Below are positions 37,382 through 45,814 of a stretch of DNA of 64,000 nucleotides, piece by piece (within the stretch, counting starts at the first letter, position 1; the number at the start of each line of letters is the position of its first letter). Source of the DNA: Dyella sp. OK004 (GTDB taxonomy: Bacteria; Pseudomonadota; Gammaproteobacteria; Xanthomonadales; Rhodanobacteraceae); NCBI RefSeq assembly GCF_900114495.1, contig NZ_FOZI01000001.1, forward strand, positions 1 through 64,000, read 5' to 3'. Made by a program: the position numbers and the translations under genes. The notes under the pieces are model-generated. The model worked only from the letters and a program-made list of their open reading frames with translations, did not search any database and had not been told where the DNA came from.

Positions 37382-37951
37382 ATGTCGAACGCACTTTCCC
37401 TGTTGCAACAACGCCGCTCAGTCCCCTCGCGCCAGCTGGGCGAACCGGCGCCGGACGAGGCCACGCTGCATGCCCTGCTTGAAGCCGCCATCCGCGTACC
37501 GGACCATGGCAAGCTGGTGCCGTACCGGCTGATCCTGCTGCGCGGCGACGCCAAGTTGCGCTTCGGCGAACGTCTGGCCGCAATGGCGATCGAGCGCAAC
37601 CCCGACCTGCCCGAATCCAACTGCGAGAAAGACCGCTTGCGCTACACCTTCGCGCCACTGGTGGTAGCCGTGGTCGCGCGTATCGACGGCAACAGCAAGG
37701 TGCCGGCGATCGAACAGAACCTCTCCGCCGGCTGCGTCGCCTACAACCTGCTGCTCGGCGCGTATGCGCAGGGCTTTGGCGCCAACTGGCTCACCGGCTG
37801 GGCCGCCTACGACCGCGAAGTCGGCGGCATGCTCGGCCTGGCCGAGAACGAACACGTCACCGGCTTCGTGCACATCGGCACGCCGCAGATCGACGTGCCC
37901 GACCGCGACCGCCCCGTGCTCGCCGACCTGCTGTCCACATGGACGCCATGA
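37382..37951 (+). CDS. Nitroreductase family flavoprotein (YdjA-like)
   Basis: A 189-residue FMN-dependent nitroreductase. Signatures are the LLQQRRSVPSRQL start (FMN phosphate contacts), AAIRVPDHGKLVPYRLILL, and AYAQGFGANWLTGWAAYDRE near 120. The short single-domain form resembles YdjA. Physiological substrates of such enzymes are usually unknown. It overlaps the following exonuclease gene by 4 or 13 bp, depending on which start that gene uses. Confidence 0.92.
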   Translation: MSNALSLLQQRRSVPSRQLGEPAPDEATLHALLEAAIRVPDHGKLVPYRLILLRGDAKLRFGERLAAMAIERNPDLPESNCEKDRLRYTFAPLVVAVVARIDGNSKVPAIEQNLSAGCVAYNLLLGAYAQGFGANWLTGWAAYDREVGGMLGLAENEHVTGFVHIGTPQIDVPDRDRPVLADLLSTWTP

Positions 37952-38847
37952 GCGCCGCGCTTCCGGCCGTCCATTTGGTCGACGGCAGCCTGTATGTGTT
38001 CCGCGCATGGCACTCCATGCCGAACGAATTCACCGACGTCGACGGCCACCCCGTCAACGCCGTGCACGGCTTCACCCGCTTTCTATGTGAACTGCTGGAG
38101 CGCGTGAAGCCGCCGCACATTGCCGTGGCCTTCGACGCTTCGCTCACCACTTCCTTCCGTAACGCCATCTACCCGGCCTACAAAGCCAATCGCGAACTGC
38201 CACCACCGGATCTGGAACACCAGTTCGTGCTGTGCCGCGAAGTCGCCGAGGCCTTGGGCATCGTGGTGCTGATCGACCACAGCTACGAAGCGGACGACCT
38301 CATCGGCAGCTCGCTATGGAGCCTGCGCGGCCATGGCTTCCGCAGCGTGATCGTCTCCGCCGACAAAGACTTCGGCCAGCTGCTCGGCGAACACGACGAG
38401 CAATGGGACTACGCCCGCGGCCTGCGCTGGGGCCCCGCCGGCGTCCATGAAAAACTCGGCGTGCATCCCCACCAAGTCGCCGACTACCTCGCCCTCTGCG
38501 GCGACGCCGTCGACAACATCCCCGGCGTCCCCGGCATCGGCGCCAAAACCGCCGCCGCCCTCCTCAGCCACTTCGGCAGCCTCGACATCCTGCTAGAGCG
38601 CATCGAAGAAATCCCCTTCCTCCGCATCCGTGGCGCCGCCAGCTGCGCACAGAAACTGCGTGAGCATGGGCAATCTGCACTGCTCTACCGCCGACTCACA
38701 CGCATCGCCCTCGATGCACCCGTTTCTGAAAGTGCCGATGCACTGGTGCGCATGAGTGGTGATGCTGCTCGCGTGGAAGCGCTGTGCGAGCGGTTGCGCT
38801 TTGGGCCGCTGACGCGGCAGCGATTGAAGGCGTTGATTCAAGGCTGA
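37939..38847 (+). CDS. 5'-3' exonuclease (PolI N-terminal / ExoIX-like)
   Basis: A 302-residue flap-endonuclease-family protein equal to the 5'-nuclease domain of DNA polymerase I without the polymerase. Acidic metal ligands are visible in HLVDGSLYVFRAW, VAFDASLTTSFRNAIYPAYK, DHSYEADDLIGS and VIVSADKDFGQLL. The helix-hairpin-helix GDAVDNIPGVPGIGAKTAA follows. It should act on flap or nicked DNA. The start is ATG 37939 or ATG 37948, the latter overlapping the nitroreductase stop by 4 bp. Repeat copy 1 follows. Confidence 0.93.
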   Translation: MDAMSAALPAVHLVDGSLYVFRAWHSMPNEFTDVDGHPVNAVHGFTRFLCELLERVKPPHIAVAFDASLTTSFRNAIYPAYKANRELPPPDLEHQFVLCREVAEALGIVVLIDHSYEADDLIGSSLWSLRGHGFRSVIVSADKDFGQLLGEHDEQWDYARGLRWGPAGVHEKLGVHPHQVADYLALCGDAVDNIPGVPGIGAKTAAALLSHFGSLDILLERIEEIPFLRIRGAASCAQKLREHGQSALLYRRLTRIALDAPVSESADALVRMSGDAARVEALCERLRFGPLTRQRLKALIQG

Positions 38848-38900
38848 TAGTTCGCGTGGGCGCGGTGATTTGAAAATCCACACCGTAGAGACGCGATCCC

Positions 38901-39300
38901 GAGCACCCACACCCCTCCCCGACCCTCCCCTGCAAGCAGGGGAGGGAGCAAGAGCATGGCGTAGCGGTGAGGCCGGACGATAAGGTCCAAAAGAAAAACC
39001 ATCCCGACGCCTGACACTGGAAATGGCGCAGCTACAAAGCACACCGCCTGCTCTTCAGGCCATTTCTCTTTGGTTACTTTCTCTTTGGGCCAGCAAAGAG
39101 AAAGTAACCCGGACCGCGGCAGCGGTTCGGAAGCCCGCCGCAGGCGAGCCAGGGCACGCAGACGCCACAACCAGGCGATAACGCCACTGGATGACCAGCT
39201 TCGCTGTTGAAAAGCGCCTCCGGCCTACGCCGGAATGACGAAGTAGGAAGGGATATCGCAGGCCCCGCATCCTCGCTCCCAGAGGAAGGGAGAGAGCAAA
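38901..39300. repeat. Composite dispersed repeat, copy 1 (short subtype, forward)
   Basis: A non-coding block filling the 476-bp gap after the exonuclease gene. It holds a module of the type CCCTCCCCTGCAAGCAGGGGAGG, the motif CCTGACACTGGAAA, and the core from 39058 with an inverted repeat around GGGCCAG (ACTTTCTCTTTG/CAAAGAGAAAGT). GGACCGCGGCAGCGGTTCG, GGCGAGCCAGGGCACGCAGA and a final CCGGCCTACGCCGG hairpin follow. Open frames inside are artefacts of the repeat. Confidence 0.88.
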
Positions 39301-39323
39301 GCCAACGTGGCAGAATCCCCACC

Positions 39324-40151
39324 ATGCAAGGCGTCCCCCACCACTTCCCCCACCCCAAAGACGCAGCCGAATTCCGCCACCCGGCCCACCGCCCCGGCGT
39401 GGAGCTCTACCGCGCCCACATCATCCGCCACGCCTTCGACCCCCACACCCACGACGGCTTCGGCCTCGGCGCCATCGAATCCGGTGTCGAACGCTTCCGC
39501 TACCGCGGCGCCGACCACCTCGCGCCACCCGACTCAGTGGTGATGATGAACCCCGACGAGCTGCACACCGGCCGCGCGGAAACTGAAGGCGGCTGGCACT
39601 ACCGCATGGTCTACATCGAGCAAGCCACGGTGGCAGCCATCACCGGCGAGCCCGGCTGGAGTTTCGGCGACGCCGTACGCGAAGACTTGCCGAGCGCCCG
39701 ACGCATCACCAACGTGCTCGACGCGCTATGGCAGACCACCGAACCGCTCGCCTTCGACAGCCTGCTGCTCAACCTGCTCAACGAATTCCGCCACCACGCG
39801 CGCGTGCCACGCGCCGCGCCAGCGGAACCCTCGGTACGTTTCGCGCCGGTGATCGAGTACCTGCGTGCGCATCTCGCGGATCGCCTCACGCTGGAAGAAC
39901 TCGCCACCATCGCCGGCCTCAGCCCCTTCCACTTCCTGCGCCAGTTCCAGGCCCAGCATCACGCCACGCCGCAGCAGATGTTGATGGCGTTCCGCCTGTC
40001 GGAAGCAAAGCGCCTGCTGACCAAGGGCGAAGCCCCCGCGCAAGTCGCCGCCGCCACCGGCCTCACCGACCAGGCCCACCTCACCCGTGCCTTCGCCCGC
40101 CGCTACGGCGTAACCCCCGCCCGCTATCAACGCCAGGTAACGAGCCTGTAG
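39324..40151 (+). CDS. AraC-family transcriptional regulator
   Basis: A 275-residue regulator with an N-terminal cupin-type AraC sensing domain (about 1-150, including HTHDGFGLGAIESGVERFRY and MNPDELHTGRAETEGGWHYR). The C-terminal double-HTH DNA-binding domain spans about 175-275: LTLEELATIAGLSPFHFLRQ, then AAATGLTDQAHLTRAFARRY with the closing GVTPARYQRQ. It lies just upstream of a DMT-family exporter on the same strand, which it may control. ATG 39324 is the first start after repeat copy 1. A REP-like hairpin begins in its stop codon. Confidence 0.93.
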   Translation: MQGVPHHFPHPKDAAEFRHPAHRPGVELYRAHIIRHAFDPHTHDGFGLGAIESGVERFRYRGADHLAPPDSVVMMNPDELHTGRAETEGGWHYRMVYIEQATVAAITGEPGWSFGDAVREDLPSARRITNVLDALWQTTEPLAFDSLLLNLLNEFRHHARVPRAAPAEPSVRFAPVIEYLRAHLADRLTLEELATIAGLSPFHFLRQFQAQHHATPQQMLMAFRLSEAKRLLTKGEAPAQVAAATGLTDQAHLTRAFARRYGVTPARYQRQVTSL

Positions 40152-40189
40152 GAGCGCACCCCCGGATCGAGTCCGGGGGTGCGCTCCTA
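40149..40189. repeat. REP-like hairpin (TGTAGGAGCGC type)
   Basis: A perfect 18-bp inverted repeat, 40149-40166 with 40172-40189, and a 5-nt loop. The sequence before the arm completes TGTAGGAGCG, the same end as the unit at 20895. It begins at the AraC stop codon and lies before the transporter gene, so it may terminate or attenuate. Confidence 0.88.
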
Positions 40190-40257
40190 CCCGTCCGTCC
40201 AATGCCACCGCAATTTGGTACAAGACTGGGAGCGCGCCATCGACGACGCTTGCTGCC

Positions 40258-41217
40258 ATGTGGACTGGAACCCTCTACGCACTCATCGCCGGCCTCATGT
40301 GGGGCCTGGTCTTCATCGGCCCATTGCTGATTCCGGAATACCCGGCCGCGCTGCAATCGGTCGGCCGCTATCTCGCTTTCGGGTTGATCGCGCTGCCACT
40401 GGCCTGGCTGGATCGCGCCGCGCTGCGCCGCCTGAGCCGTAGCGACTGGTTCGAAGCGATCAAGCTCGTCGCCGTCGGCAACCTGCTCTATTACTTGTGC
40501 CTGGCCAGCGCCATCCAGCGCGCGGGTGGCCCTTTGCCAACGATGATCATCGGCACCTTGCCGGTGGTCATCGCGATCAGCGCGAATCTACGCAACGCCA
40601 GCCGCGACGGCCGCCTGCCCTGGCTGCGCCTTACACCTTCGCTGCTGCTGATCGCTGCTGGCATTGCCTGCGTGAACCAGGCTGAGCTCGCCGCGCTGCA
40701 CAACGACGCGCACGCCGATCTCACCCGCTATGCCTATGGCGCCCTGCTAGCCTTCGGCGCGGTGGCGTGCTGGACGTGGTATCCGCTGCGCAACGCCGAC
40801 TGGCTGCGCAATCATCCAGGCCGCAGTCCGCGCACCTGGGCCACTGCGCAAGGCGTGGCCACGCTGCCACTCGCACTGATCGGCTATGTCGTGCTGTGGC
40901 TGATCATGGGTTTCAGCAGCAACCCGTTCCCGATGCCGTTCGGCCCGCGCCCCGCGGTCTTCATCGGCTTGATGGTGGCTATCGGCCTGTTCGCCTCCTG
41001 GCTCGGCACGCTGTGCTGGAACGAAGCCAGCCAACGCCTGCCTACCGCACTGGCCGGTCAACTGATCGTGTTCGAAACCCTCGCCGCGCTCAGCTACGCC
41101 TTCATCCTGCGCGGCCATCCACCCGGCGCGCAGACTCTGCTCGGCATCGCCCTGCTGGTGGCCGGCGTGATGTGGGCGGTGCGGGTGAAACCGGAGCCGG
41201 TCGAGCTGAACGTGTAG
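40258..41217 (+). CDS. EamA/DMT-family transporter
   Basis: A 319-residue inner-membrane protein with about ten transmembrane helices and the two-fold EamA repeat: the first half begins LYALIAGLMWGLVFIGPLL, the second starts near FGAVACWTWYPLR. The conserved GGPLPTMIIGTLPVVIAI and AGQLIVFETLAALSYAFILR segments face the substrate path. DMT transporters export metabolites, amino acids or drugs; the substrate here is unknown. It follows an AraC regulator on the same strand. Confidence 0.92.
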   Translation: MWTGTLYALIAGLMWGLVFIGPLLIPEYPAALQSVGRYLAFGLIALPLAWLDRAALRRLSRSDWFEAIKLVAVGNLLYYLCLASAIQRAGGPLPTMIIGTLPVVIAISANLRNASRDGRLPWLRLTPSLLLIAAGIACVNQAELAALHNDAHADLTRYAYGALLAFGAVACWTWYPLRNADWLRNHPGRSPRTWATAQGVATLPLALIGYVVLWLIMGFSSNPFPMPFGPRPAVFIGLMVAIGLFASWLGTLCWNEASQRLPTALAGQLIVFETLAALSYAFILRGHPPGAQTLLGIALLVAGVMWAVRVKPEPVELNV

Positions 41218-41280
41218 CGGTTGTAGGCGTCATAGCGGCGCGGCACCATGCGTGATCTCTTTATCGATGCCGGATCTCTC

Positions 41281-41859
41281 ATGAGCACATCAGCCCATCG
41301 CATCCCCGCCGACGCCAGCGCCCCAGTCGAAACCCTCTACGAAGGCCGGTGGCTCAGCCTGCGCAAGCGCGGCCGCTGGGAATACGCCGAGCGCAACAAC
41401 CCCGGCGGCGCGGTGATCATCCTGGCGGTGACGCCGGAGGACAACGTGCTGTTCGTCGAGCAGTACCGCGTGTCGATCCTGCAAAACACCATCGAGATGC
41501 CCGCCGGCCTGGTCGGCGACGAACACGGCCACCACGACGAAAGCGCCCTGCTCGCTGCGCAGCGCGAATTGGAAGAAGAAACCGGCTACCGCTGCCAGCG
41601 CGTGGAGTTTGTGCACGAAGGCCCATCGTCCTCCGGCATGAGCACCGAAATGATCGCCTTCGTGCGTGCATGGGATCTGGAGAAAGTCGGCCCCGGTGGC
41701 GGCGACGAGCACGAGAACATCGTGGTGCATGAAGTGCCGCGCAAAGAAGCTGGTGCCTGGTTGTTCGCAAAGGCGGCAGAAGGCTACTCGATCGATCCGA
41801 AGCTGTTCGCCGGCCTGTGGTTTATCGAACACACCGACAGCCTCAAAGCATCGCGATGA
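41281..41859 (+). CDS. NUDIX hydrolase (ADP-ribose pyrophosphatase-like)
   Basis: A 192-residue NUDIX enzyme in the NudF/ADP-ribose group. The NUDIX box runs from EMPAGLVGDE through AAQRELEEETGY, with the catalytic REXXEEXG core, here slightly expanded by a His-rich loop (HGHHDES). VLFVEQYRVSILQNTIEMPA matches the ADPR-pyrophosphatase pattern. The start at ATG 41281 is chosen by homology; ATG 41248 is possible. It probably hydrolyses ADP-ribose or a related dinucleotide. Confidence 0.92.
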   Translation: MSTSAHRIPADASAPVETLYEGRWLSLRKRGRWEYAERNNPGGAVIILAVTPEDNVLFVEQYRVSILQNTIEMPAGLVGDEHGHHDESALLAAQRELEEETGYRCQRVEFVHEGPSSSGMSTEMIAFVRAWDLEKVGPGGGDEHENIVVHEVPRKEAGAWLFAKAAEGYSIDPKLFAGLWFIEHTDSLKASR

Positions 41860-41865
41860 CCTAAC

Positions 41866-42012
41866 TCCCTCCCCTGCTCCCAGGGGAGGGTTGGGGAGGG
41901 GTGAGTACTTGAGACAGTGTTTGGGGGAGGTTTTCTCAAGGGGTTACCCCCTCCCATCCTCCCCCTGCCCCACGGGATTAGCTTTGCGTCGCAGGCAGGG
42001 GGGAGGAGCAGC
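41866..42012. repeat. Partial dispersed-repeat modules (CCCTCCCCTG hairpins)
   Basis: Two GC-rich hairpin modules of the type that caps the composite repeats: CCCTCCCCTGCTCCCAGGGG at 41871, and a second CCCCTGCCCCACGGGATTAG block near 41971 that matches the cap of repeat copy 3 near 49770. The core of the composite repeat is missing. Confidence 0.7.
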
Positions 42013-42090
42013 TTGCTAAAGATTTCCCCCGCGCGGCCGATCCATTGAATCGTCGTCCTTTACACGATTCCCACTATTGGATCACCGCCC

Positions 42091-42450
42091 ATGAAGACCC
42101 TGTTCGCCGCCCTGCTCCTGCTCGCCCCCGTCGCCTCCCACGCCGCCTGCTCGCCCACCGATTTCGCCATCAAGGACTTCAAGTTCAAGTCCACCGGCAC
42201 CGGCACCGGCCTGCGCCTCAGCCTCAGCGGCCAGTTGGTCAACCACTGCACCGAAGCCGCCGCCGCCCAGGTTCGCATCGAAGCCAAAGACTCCGGCGGC
42301 AAAGTGCTGCAGAGCAAGCAGGGCTGGCCCGCCGGCACCACCAACATTGCGCCCGGCCAGTCCGTCGACTTCGACCTCGGCCGCCTGTTCCGCTACGAAT
42401 CCGATATGCAGGACTACACCGTCAGCGTCTCCGACGTCCGCGCCTGGTAA
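42091..42450 (+). CDS. Small exported protein
   Basis: A 119-residue protein with a clean signal peptide (MKTLFAALLLLAPVASHA, cleavage before AC). The mature part is a single beta-rich domain (DFKFKSTGTGTGLRLSLSGQ, VRIEAKDSGGKVLQ, WPAGTTNIAPGQSVDFDL). It resembles FxLYD-type domains, in which a polar Ig-like fold carries a final hydrophobic pattern. Two Cys (SPTD preceding, NHC) could form a disulfide. A strong terminator follows. Function unknown. Confidence 0.75.
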   Translation: MKTLFAALLLLAPVASHAACSPTDFAIKDFKFKSTGTGTGLRLSLSGQLVNHCTEAAAAQVRIEAKDSGGKVLQSKQGWPAGTTNIAPGQSVDFDLGRLFRYESDMQDYTVSVSDVRAW

Positions 42451-42474
42451 GCCTTACCGAAACTGCAAGTTTTT

Positions 42475-42499
42475 CGGCCCCGAAAGGGGCCGTTTTTTT
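42475..42499 (+). terminator. Rho-independent terminator
   Basis: A 7-bp GC stem CGGCCCC with its complement, a 4-nt loop, and seven T, 24 bp after the small exported protein gene. Confidence 0.93.
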
Positions 42500-42556
42500 G
42501 TCTGCCAGTTAGAGATAGAACGCGACAGCAAACCCATCACGTAGCAACGCCATCGC

Positions 42557-43055
42557 GAGCACCCACCCCTCACCCCAACCCTCTTCCCCGAGGGGAGAGG
42601 GAGCTGCTCTTTCTTTTCTTTGCAGGGCGATGCGAAGCGAGCCGTGCACGGGTCCCCTGTGGAGCGGTGAGGGTTGGACGATCAGGCCCGCAGGGGAACC
42701 GGCATGGATGCCGGTTCCTTTTCGACAGGACATGAATGTCCTGTCGAAAAGCCCGGCCAACCCTCACGGACCCGCAGGCGAAGCCGGAGGGCGCGTAAGA
42801 GGGGTGCCTTTTCTTTTGGTTACTTTTCTTTACTCCGGGCATCCATGCCCTCCGCCCTTCGGGCCAGCTGCGCTGTTCGCAGCCGCTCCTGCGGCTGCGT
42901 GGGCAAACAAAGAAAAGTGACTCGGACCGCGGCAGCGGTACGAAAGCCCGCGGCAGGCGGACCAGAGCACGCAGACGCGACGACCAAGCGATAACGCCAC
43001 TGGATCCCTGCCTGCGCAGGGATGACGAGTAGAGAGAGATATCTCACTCTCTCAG
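42557..43055. repeat. Composite dispersed repeat, copy 2 (long subtype, forward)
   Basis: It fills most of a 614-bp gap. The order of modules matches copy 1, but the loop between the CTTTTCTTT and AAAGAAAAG arms is about 100 bp longer and holds CCGGGCATCCATGCCCTCCG and GCCGCTCCTGCGGCTGCG. The same extra loop is found in copy 5. The terminal hairpin reads ATCCCTGCCTGCGCAGGGAT. It also carries a pair of perfect palindromes at 42695-42751 not seen in other copies. Confidence 0.88.
42695..42751. repeat. Two adjacent perfect palindromes inside repeat copy 2
   Basis: GGAACCGGCAT (42695-42705) pairs with 42708-42718 around a 2-nt loop. A 16-bp arm (42718-42733) pairs with 42736-42751, also around 2 nt. 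The two share base 42718. Both arms are perfect. Confidence 0.9.
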
Positions 43056-43064
43056 CAGCAACCC

Positions 43065-43367
43065 TCAATGCAACACAAACAACCGATCAAACCCCGCCAC
43101 CCGCAACGTCCCCCGCAACTCAACCCCCGCATTCACAATGCGAATCTCCGCCCGCTCCCCACCCGCATGCTCACGCAACAACAACAACATCCCCAGCGCC
43201 GAGCTATCCATGCTGCTCACTTCGCCCAGGTCAATCACATAACTGCGCGCCGCACGGGCACTAAGGCAGGCATCGTGAAAATCCCGATGCACAGTGAAGT
43301 CAAAGCGCTCACCCAGTTGCAGGGTCAGGCAATCTTGTTCGGTGTCGTGATGAATGGTCAGGCTCAT
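43065..43367 (-). CDS. STAS-domain protein (anti-sigma-factor antagonist-like)
   Basis: A 100-residue single STAS domain starting at ATG 43367 (MSLTIHHDTEQDCLTLQLGE). The phospho-acceptor region VIDLGEVSSMDSSALGMLLL matches SpoIIAA/RsbV proteins, in which the Ser in the D-S-S/A motif is phosphorylated by a partner kinase. It is the last gene of the ten-gene che operon, 22 bp after the mcp-like gene. A role in coupling chemotaxis to another switch is inference. Confidence 0.88.
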   Translation of the reverse strand: MSLTIHHDTEQDCLTLQLGERFDFTVHRDFHDACLSARAARSYVIDLGEVSSMDSSALGMLLLLREHAGGERAEIRIVNAGVELRGTLRVAGFDRLFVLH

Positions 43368-43389
43368 GGCCGCGTTCCCCAGATAAAAC

Positions 43390-44571
43390 TCAGAACAACT
43401 CGATCTCGCCCGCGTCCATCGAATTCTGCAGTGCCGGCCCGCGCGAGCGCAGCCGCGCTTTCTCGCGCTGCATCGCCAGGCGGGCACGCACACGCTGCGC
43501 ATGCTCAGCCAGTGCCGAAGCTTCCACATTCGTGCAAGCCAGTTCTTCGATATCGCGTGTGCATTCGGCAGTGACTTCCTGCAGTTCGACCAGACGCGTA
43601 CGAGTCTGATTGATCAACTGACTGAGGATGTCTTCGAACTGCAGCGAGCGGATGGTGGTGGATACGTCGCTGCCCAGGCCGCGGTTGATCTCAACCACCT
43701 GGTCGGCCACCGCACTGGTACGCGCATCGCTCTCGGTGACGTGAGCCATCATCGCGTCGATGCCACCCTTGGTGGACAGCGCCACGTTCAAGTCCTGCGA
43801 GGCCATCGCGCCGACCAGTCCGCGCAGCTGTTCCATCGCGGTGCGTGCACGCTCGACGTGGCTGCCGATCTGTTCGTTGAACTGGTTGGAATGGCTGGCC
43901 AGGTTACGGATCTCGCCAGCCACCACCGCAAAGCCACGCCCTGCCTCCCCCGCACGCGCCGCCTCGATCGAGGCATTCAGCGCCAGCAGGTTGGTTTCCT
44001 CGGCAATGGTGTTGACGTTCTTCAGCAGGCCGAACACCGCATCCATCTCTTTCGCCATACCGTCGATGCGGTAGACGATGCGCAGACTGTCGCGCGAAAG
44101 CTGCACGATCAGGCCCACGAAATGCTCCAGCAGGTCGCCGGTGCGCGCGGCGAAGTCCTGCACCGACACGCCGCCGTTCTGCACATCGATAATCTGCTTC
44201 AACAGCGACTGCTGCAGGCCGGTCTTGTGCGACAAACCGTCGAAGCCGCCACCCAGTTCCGACACCGCATCGCGCAGCAGATCCAGCGCTTGATGCAATT
44301 CGCGCGCGGCGTGGCCGAGCTCATCCACCAGGGCCTCGCGTACATCCTCCAGCGCTTCGCGCACCGGCGTGGTATCAGCCTGCGGCGGCGCCACGGTTAC
44401 GATGCGCGCGGGTGTGCGCCGCTGCTCCACGATCCACACCGCGGTCAGCGCCACGATCACCAGCGGCGCCAGCCACGCGGGTTGCCACAGCAGGCAAAGC
44501 AGAAGCGCCACGGCGCTGGCGGCGAGGCCGAGCGGCAGGCGCGGGATGGACGGGGCGGGAATGGCAGACAT
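43390..44571 (-). CDS. Methyl-accepting chemotaxis-like signalling protein without periplasmic domain
   Basis: A 393-residue protein. Two close hydrophobic segments (about 12-28 and 31-47) leave no room for a periplasmic sensor. The cytoplasmic part carries a MCP signalling domain with the hairpin tip [20 protein letters not shown], then [20 protein letters not shown]. No HAMP domain is evident. The C terminus ends GEIELF, nearly the same as the CheD C terminus (GEVELF) in this operon. It probably senses an internal or membrane signal. It lies between cheB and the STAS gene. Confidence 0.88.
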   Translation of the reverse strand: MSAIPAPSIPRLPLGLAASAVALLLCLLWQPAWLAPLVIVALTAVWIVEQRRTPARIVTVAPPQADTTPVREALEDVREALVDELGHAARELHQALDLLRDAVSELGGGFDGLSHKTGLQQSLLKQIIDVQNGGVSVQDFAARTGDLLEHFVGLIVQLSRDSLRIVYRIDGMAKEMDAVFGLLKNVNTIAEETNLLALNASIEAARAGEAGRGFAVVAGEIRNLASHSNQFNEQIGSHVERARTAMEQLRGLVGAMASQDLNVALSTKGGIDAMMAHVTESDARTSAVADQVVEINRGLGSDVSTTIRSLQFEDILSQLINQTRTRLVELQEVTAECTRDIEELACTNVEASALAEHAQRVRARLAMQREKARLRSRGPALQNSMDAGEIELF

Positions 44572-44584
44572 GACAGCGTCCAGG

Positions 44585-45685
44585 TCAGCGATAAGCGGCG
44601 CGCGGCGCGCCGACAACAGGTTTGCGCGCCAGCTCCAGCAGGCGCGCGGCGATTTGTTCGAGCGGCAGCATCTCGTTGGCCGCGCCAAGCTTCCAGGCGG
44701 CGCCCGGCATGCCCCACACCACCGAGCTGGCTTCGTCCTGCACGATGGTGGACGCGCCGGCTTCTTTCAGTTCGGCCAGGCCGCGTGCGCCGTCGTCGCC
44801 CATGCCGGTGAGCAGCGCGGCAATGGCGGTACCGCCCACGGTCGCGGCCATCGAGCGGAACAACACATCCACGCTGGGCTTGTGCCGGTTCACCGGCGGG
44901 CCGTCGTGCAAGCGGCAGACATGGCGCGCACCGTCCCACATCACCAGCAGGTGCTGGCTGCCAGGCGCGATATACGCGTGGCCGGGCTGGATCGGCTGGC
45001 CGTCACGCGCTTCGCAGACGCGCATGGCGGAACAGTTATCCATGCGCGCCGCGAACGGTCCGCTGAAAGCCGCGGGAATATGTTGGGTAATCAGGATCGG
45101 CGGCGCATCCGGCGGCATCGCCTCCAGCACGACACGGATCGCTTCGGTACCACCGGTGGAAGCACCAATGGCGATGATCGGACTACCGCCGCGCGAATCC
45201 GCGGTCTGCGCCCGCGGCAACACCGCATCGGCAGACAGGCGCGGCGCCACTTCCAGCTTGCGCACCGCGGTGCGCATCCGCGGCCGTGCGAGCGCGGCCA
45301 GCTTCACCTTGGCGCAAATGTCCTGCGCACCCTCGGCGAAGGTGCTGGCCAGGTCGCTGCTCGGCTTGGTGAAGAAATCCACCGCGCCCAGTTCCAGTGC
45401 CCGCAGGGTGACTTCCGCACCCTGCTGGGTCAGCGAGGACACCATCACCACCGGCATCGGCCGCAGGCGCATCAGGTTTTCGAGAAAGGTCAGCCCGTCC
45501 ATGCGTGGCATCTCGACGTCGAGCGTAAGCACGTCGGGTTCGAGCTGCTTGATCTTTTCGCGCGCAATCAACGGGTCCGCCGCCGTCCCTACTACCTCGA
45601 TCATCGGATCGCAGGACAGCATGGTCGTCAGCAGTTTCCGCACCAGCGCGGAATCGTCGATCACCAGAACACGGACTCGGGACAT
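44585..45685 (-). CDS. cheB: Chemotaxis protein-glutamate methylesterase/glutamine deamidase
   Basis: A 366-residue CheB with a receiver domain (1-120, phospho-acceptor Asp56 in [13 protein letters not shown]) and a methylesterase domain (about 170-360). The catalytic triad is visible: Ser in [10 protein letters not shown], His in [14 protein letters not shown], Asp in [13 protein letters not shown]. It removes methyl groups from chemoreceptors when phosphorylated by CheA and forms an adaptation pair with CheR. It lies 129 bp after cheD, across an inverted repeat. Confidence 0.97.
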   Translation of the reverse strand: MSRVRVLVIDDSALVRKLLTTMLSCDPMIEVVGTAADPLIAREKIKQLEPDVLTLDVEMPRMDGLTFLENLMRLRPMPVVMVSSLTQQGAEVTLRALELGAVDFFTKPSSDLASTFAEGAQDICAKVKLAALARPRMRTAVRKLEVAPRLSADAVLPRAQTADSRGGSPIIAIGASTGGTEAIRVVLEAMPPDAPPILITQHIPAAFSGPFAARMDNCSAMRVCEARDGQPIQPGHAYIAPGSQHLLVMWDGARHVCRLHDGPPVNRHKPSVDVLFRSMAATVGGTAIAALLTGMGDDGARGLAELKEAGASTIVQDEASSVVWGMPGAAWKLGAANEMLPLEQIAARLLELARKPVVGAPRAAYR

Positions 45686-45734
45686 TCAAGCTTCTCGTCG
45701 TTGCATGGGCGGTGGCGGCTGGCGGAACTCAAGG

Positions 45735-45805
45735 CCGGGTAGCGAGGGCGCGGCCACCGATACCGCATGGCATGTCCCCCTGTAGGGCGCGCCCTCGCTG
45801 CCCGG
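45735..45805. repeat. Inverted repeat between cheD and cheB
   Basis: The 18-nt arms 45735-45752 and 45788-45805 are complementary with one mismatch and a 35-nt loop. It lies in the only sizeable gap (129 bp) in the 3' half of the che operon. The right arm overlaps TGTAGGGCGCG, resembling the REP ends elsewhere. It may attenuate transcription or stabilise the upstream mRNA. Confidence 0.75.
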
Positions 45806-45814
45806 TCCTGGCTC

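Noticed and set aside
38838-39170. Open frame of about 110 codons inside repeat copy 1, and similar frames at 42820, 49931, 52819, 60578 and 61707
   Set aside because: They recur wherever the composite repeat occurs, in different frames and orientations, lack ribosome-binding sites and follow the repeat boundaries. They are artefacts of the repeat.
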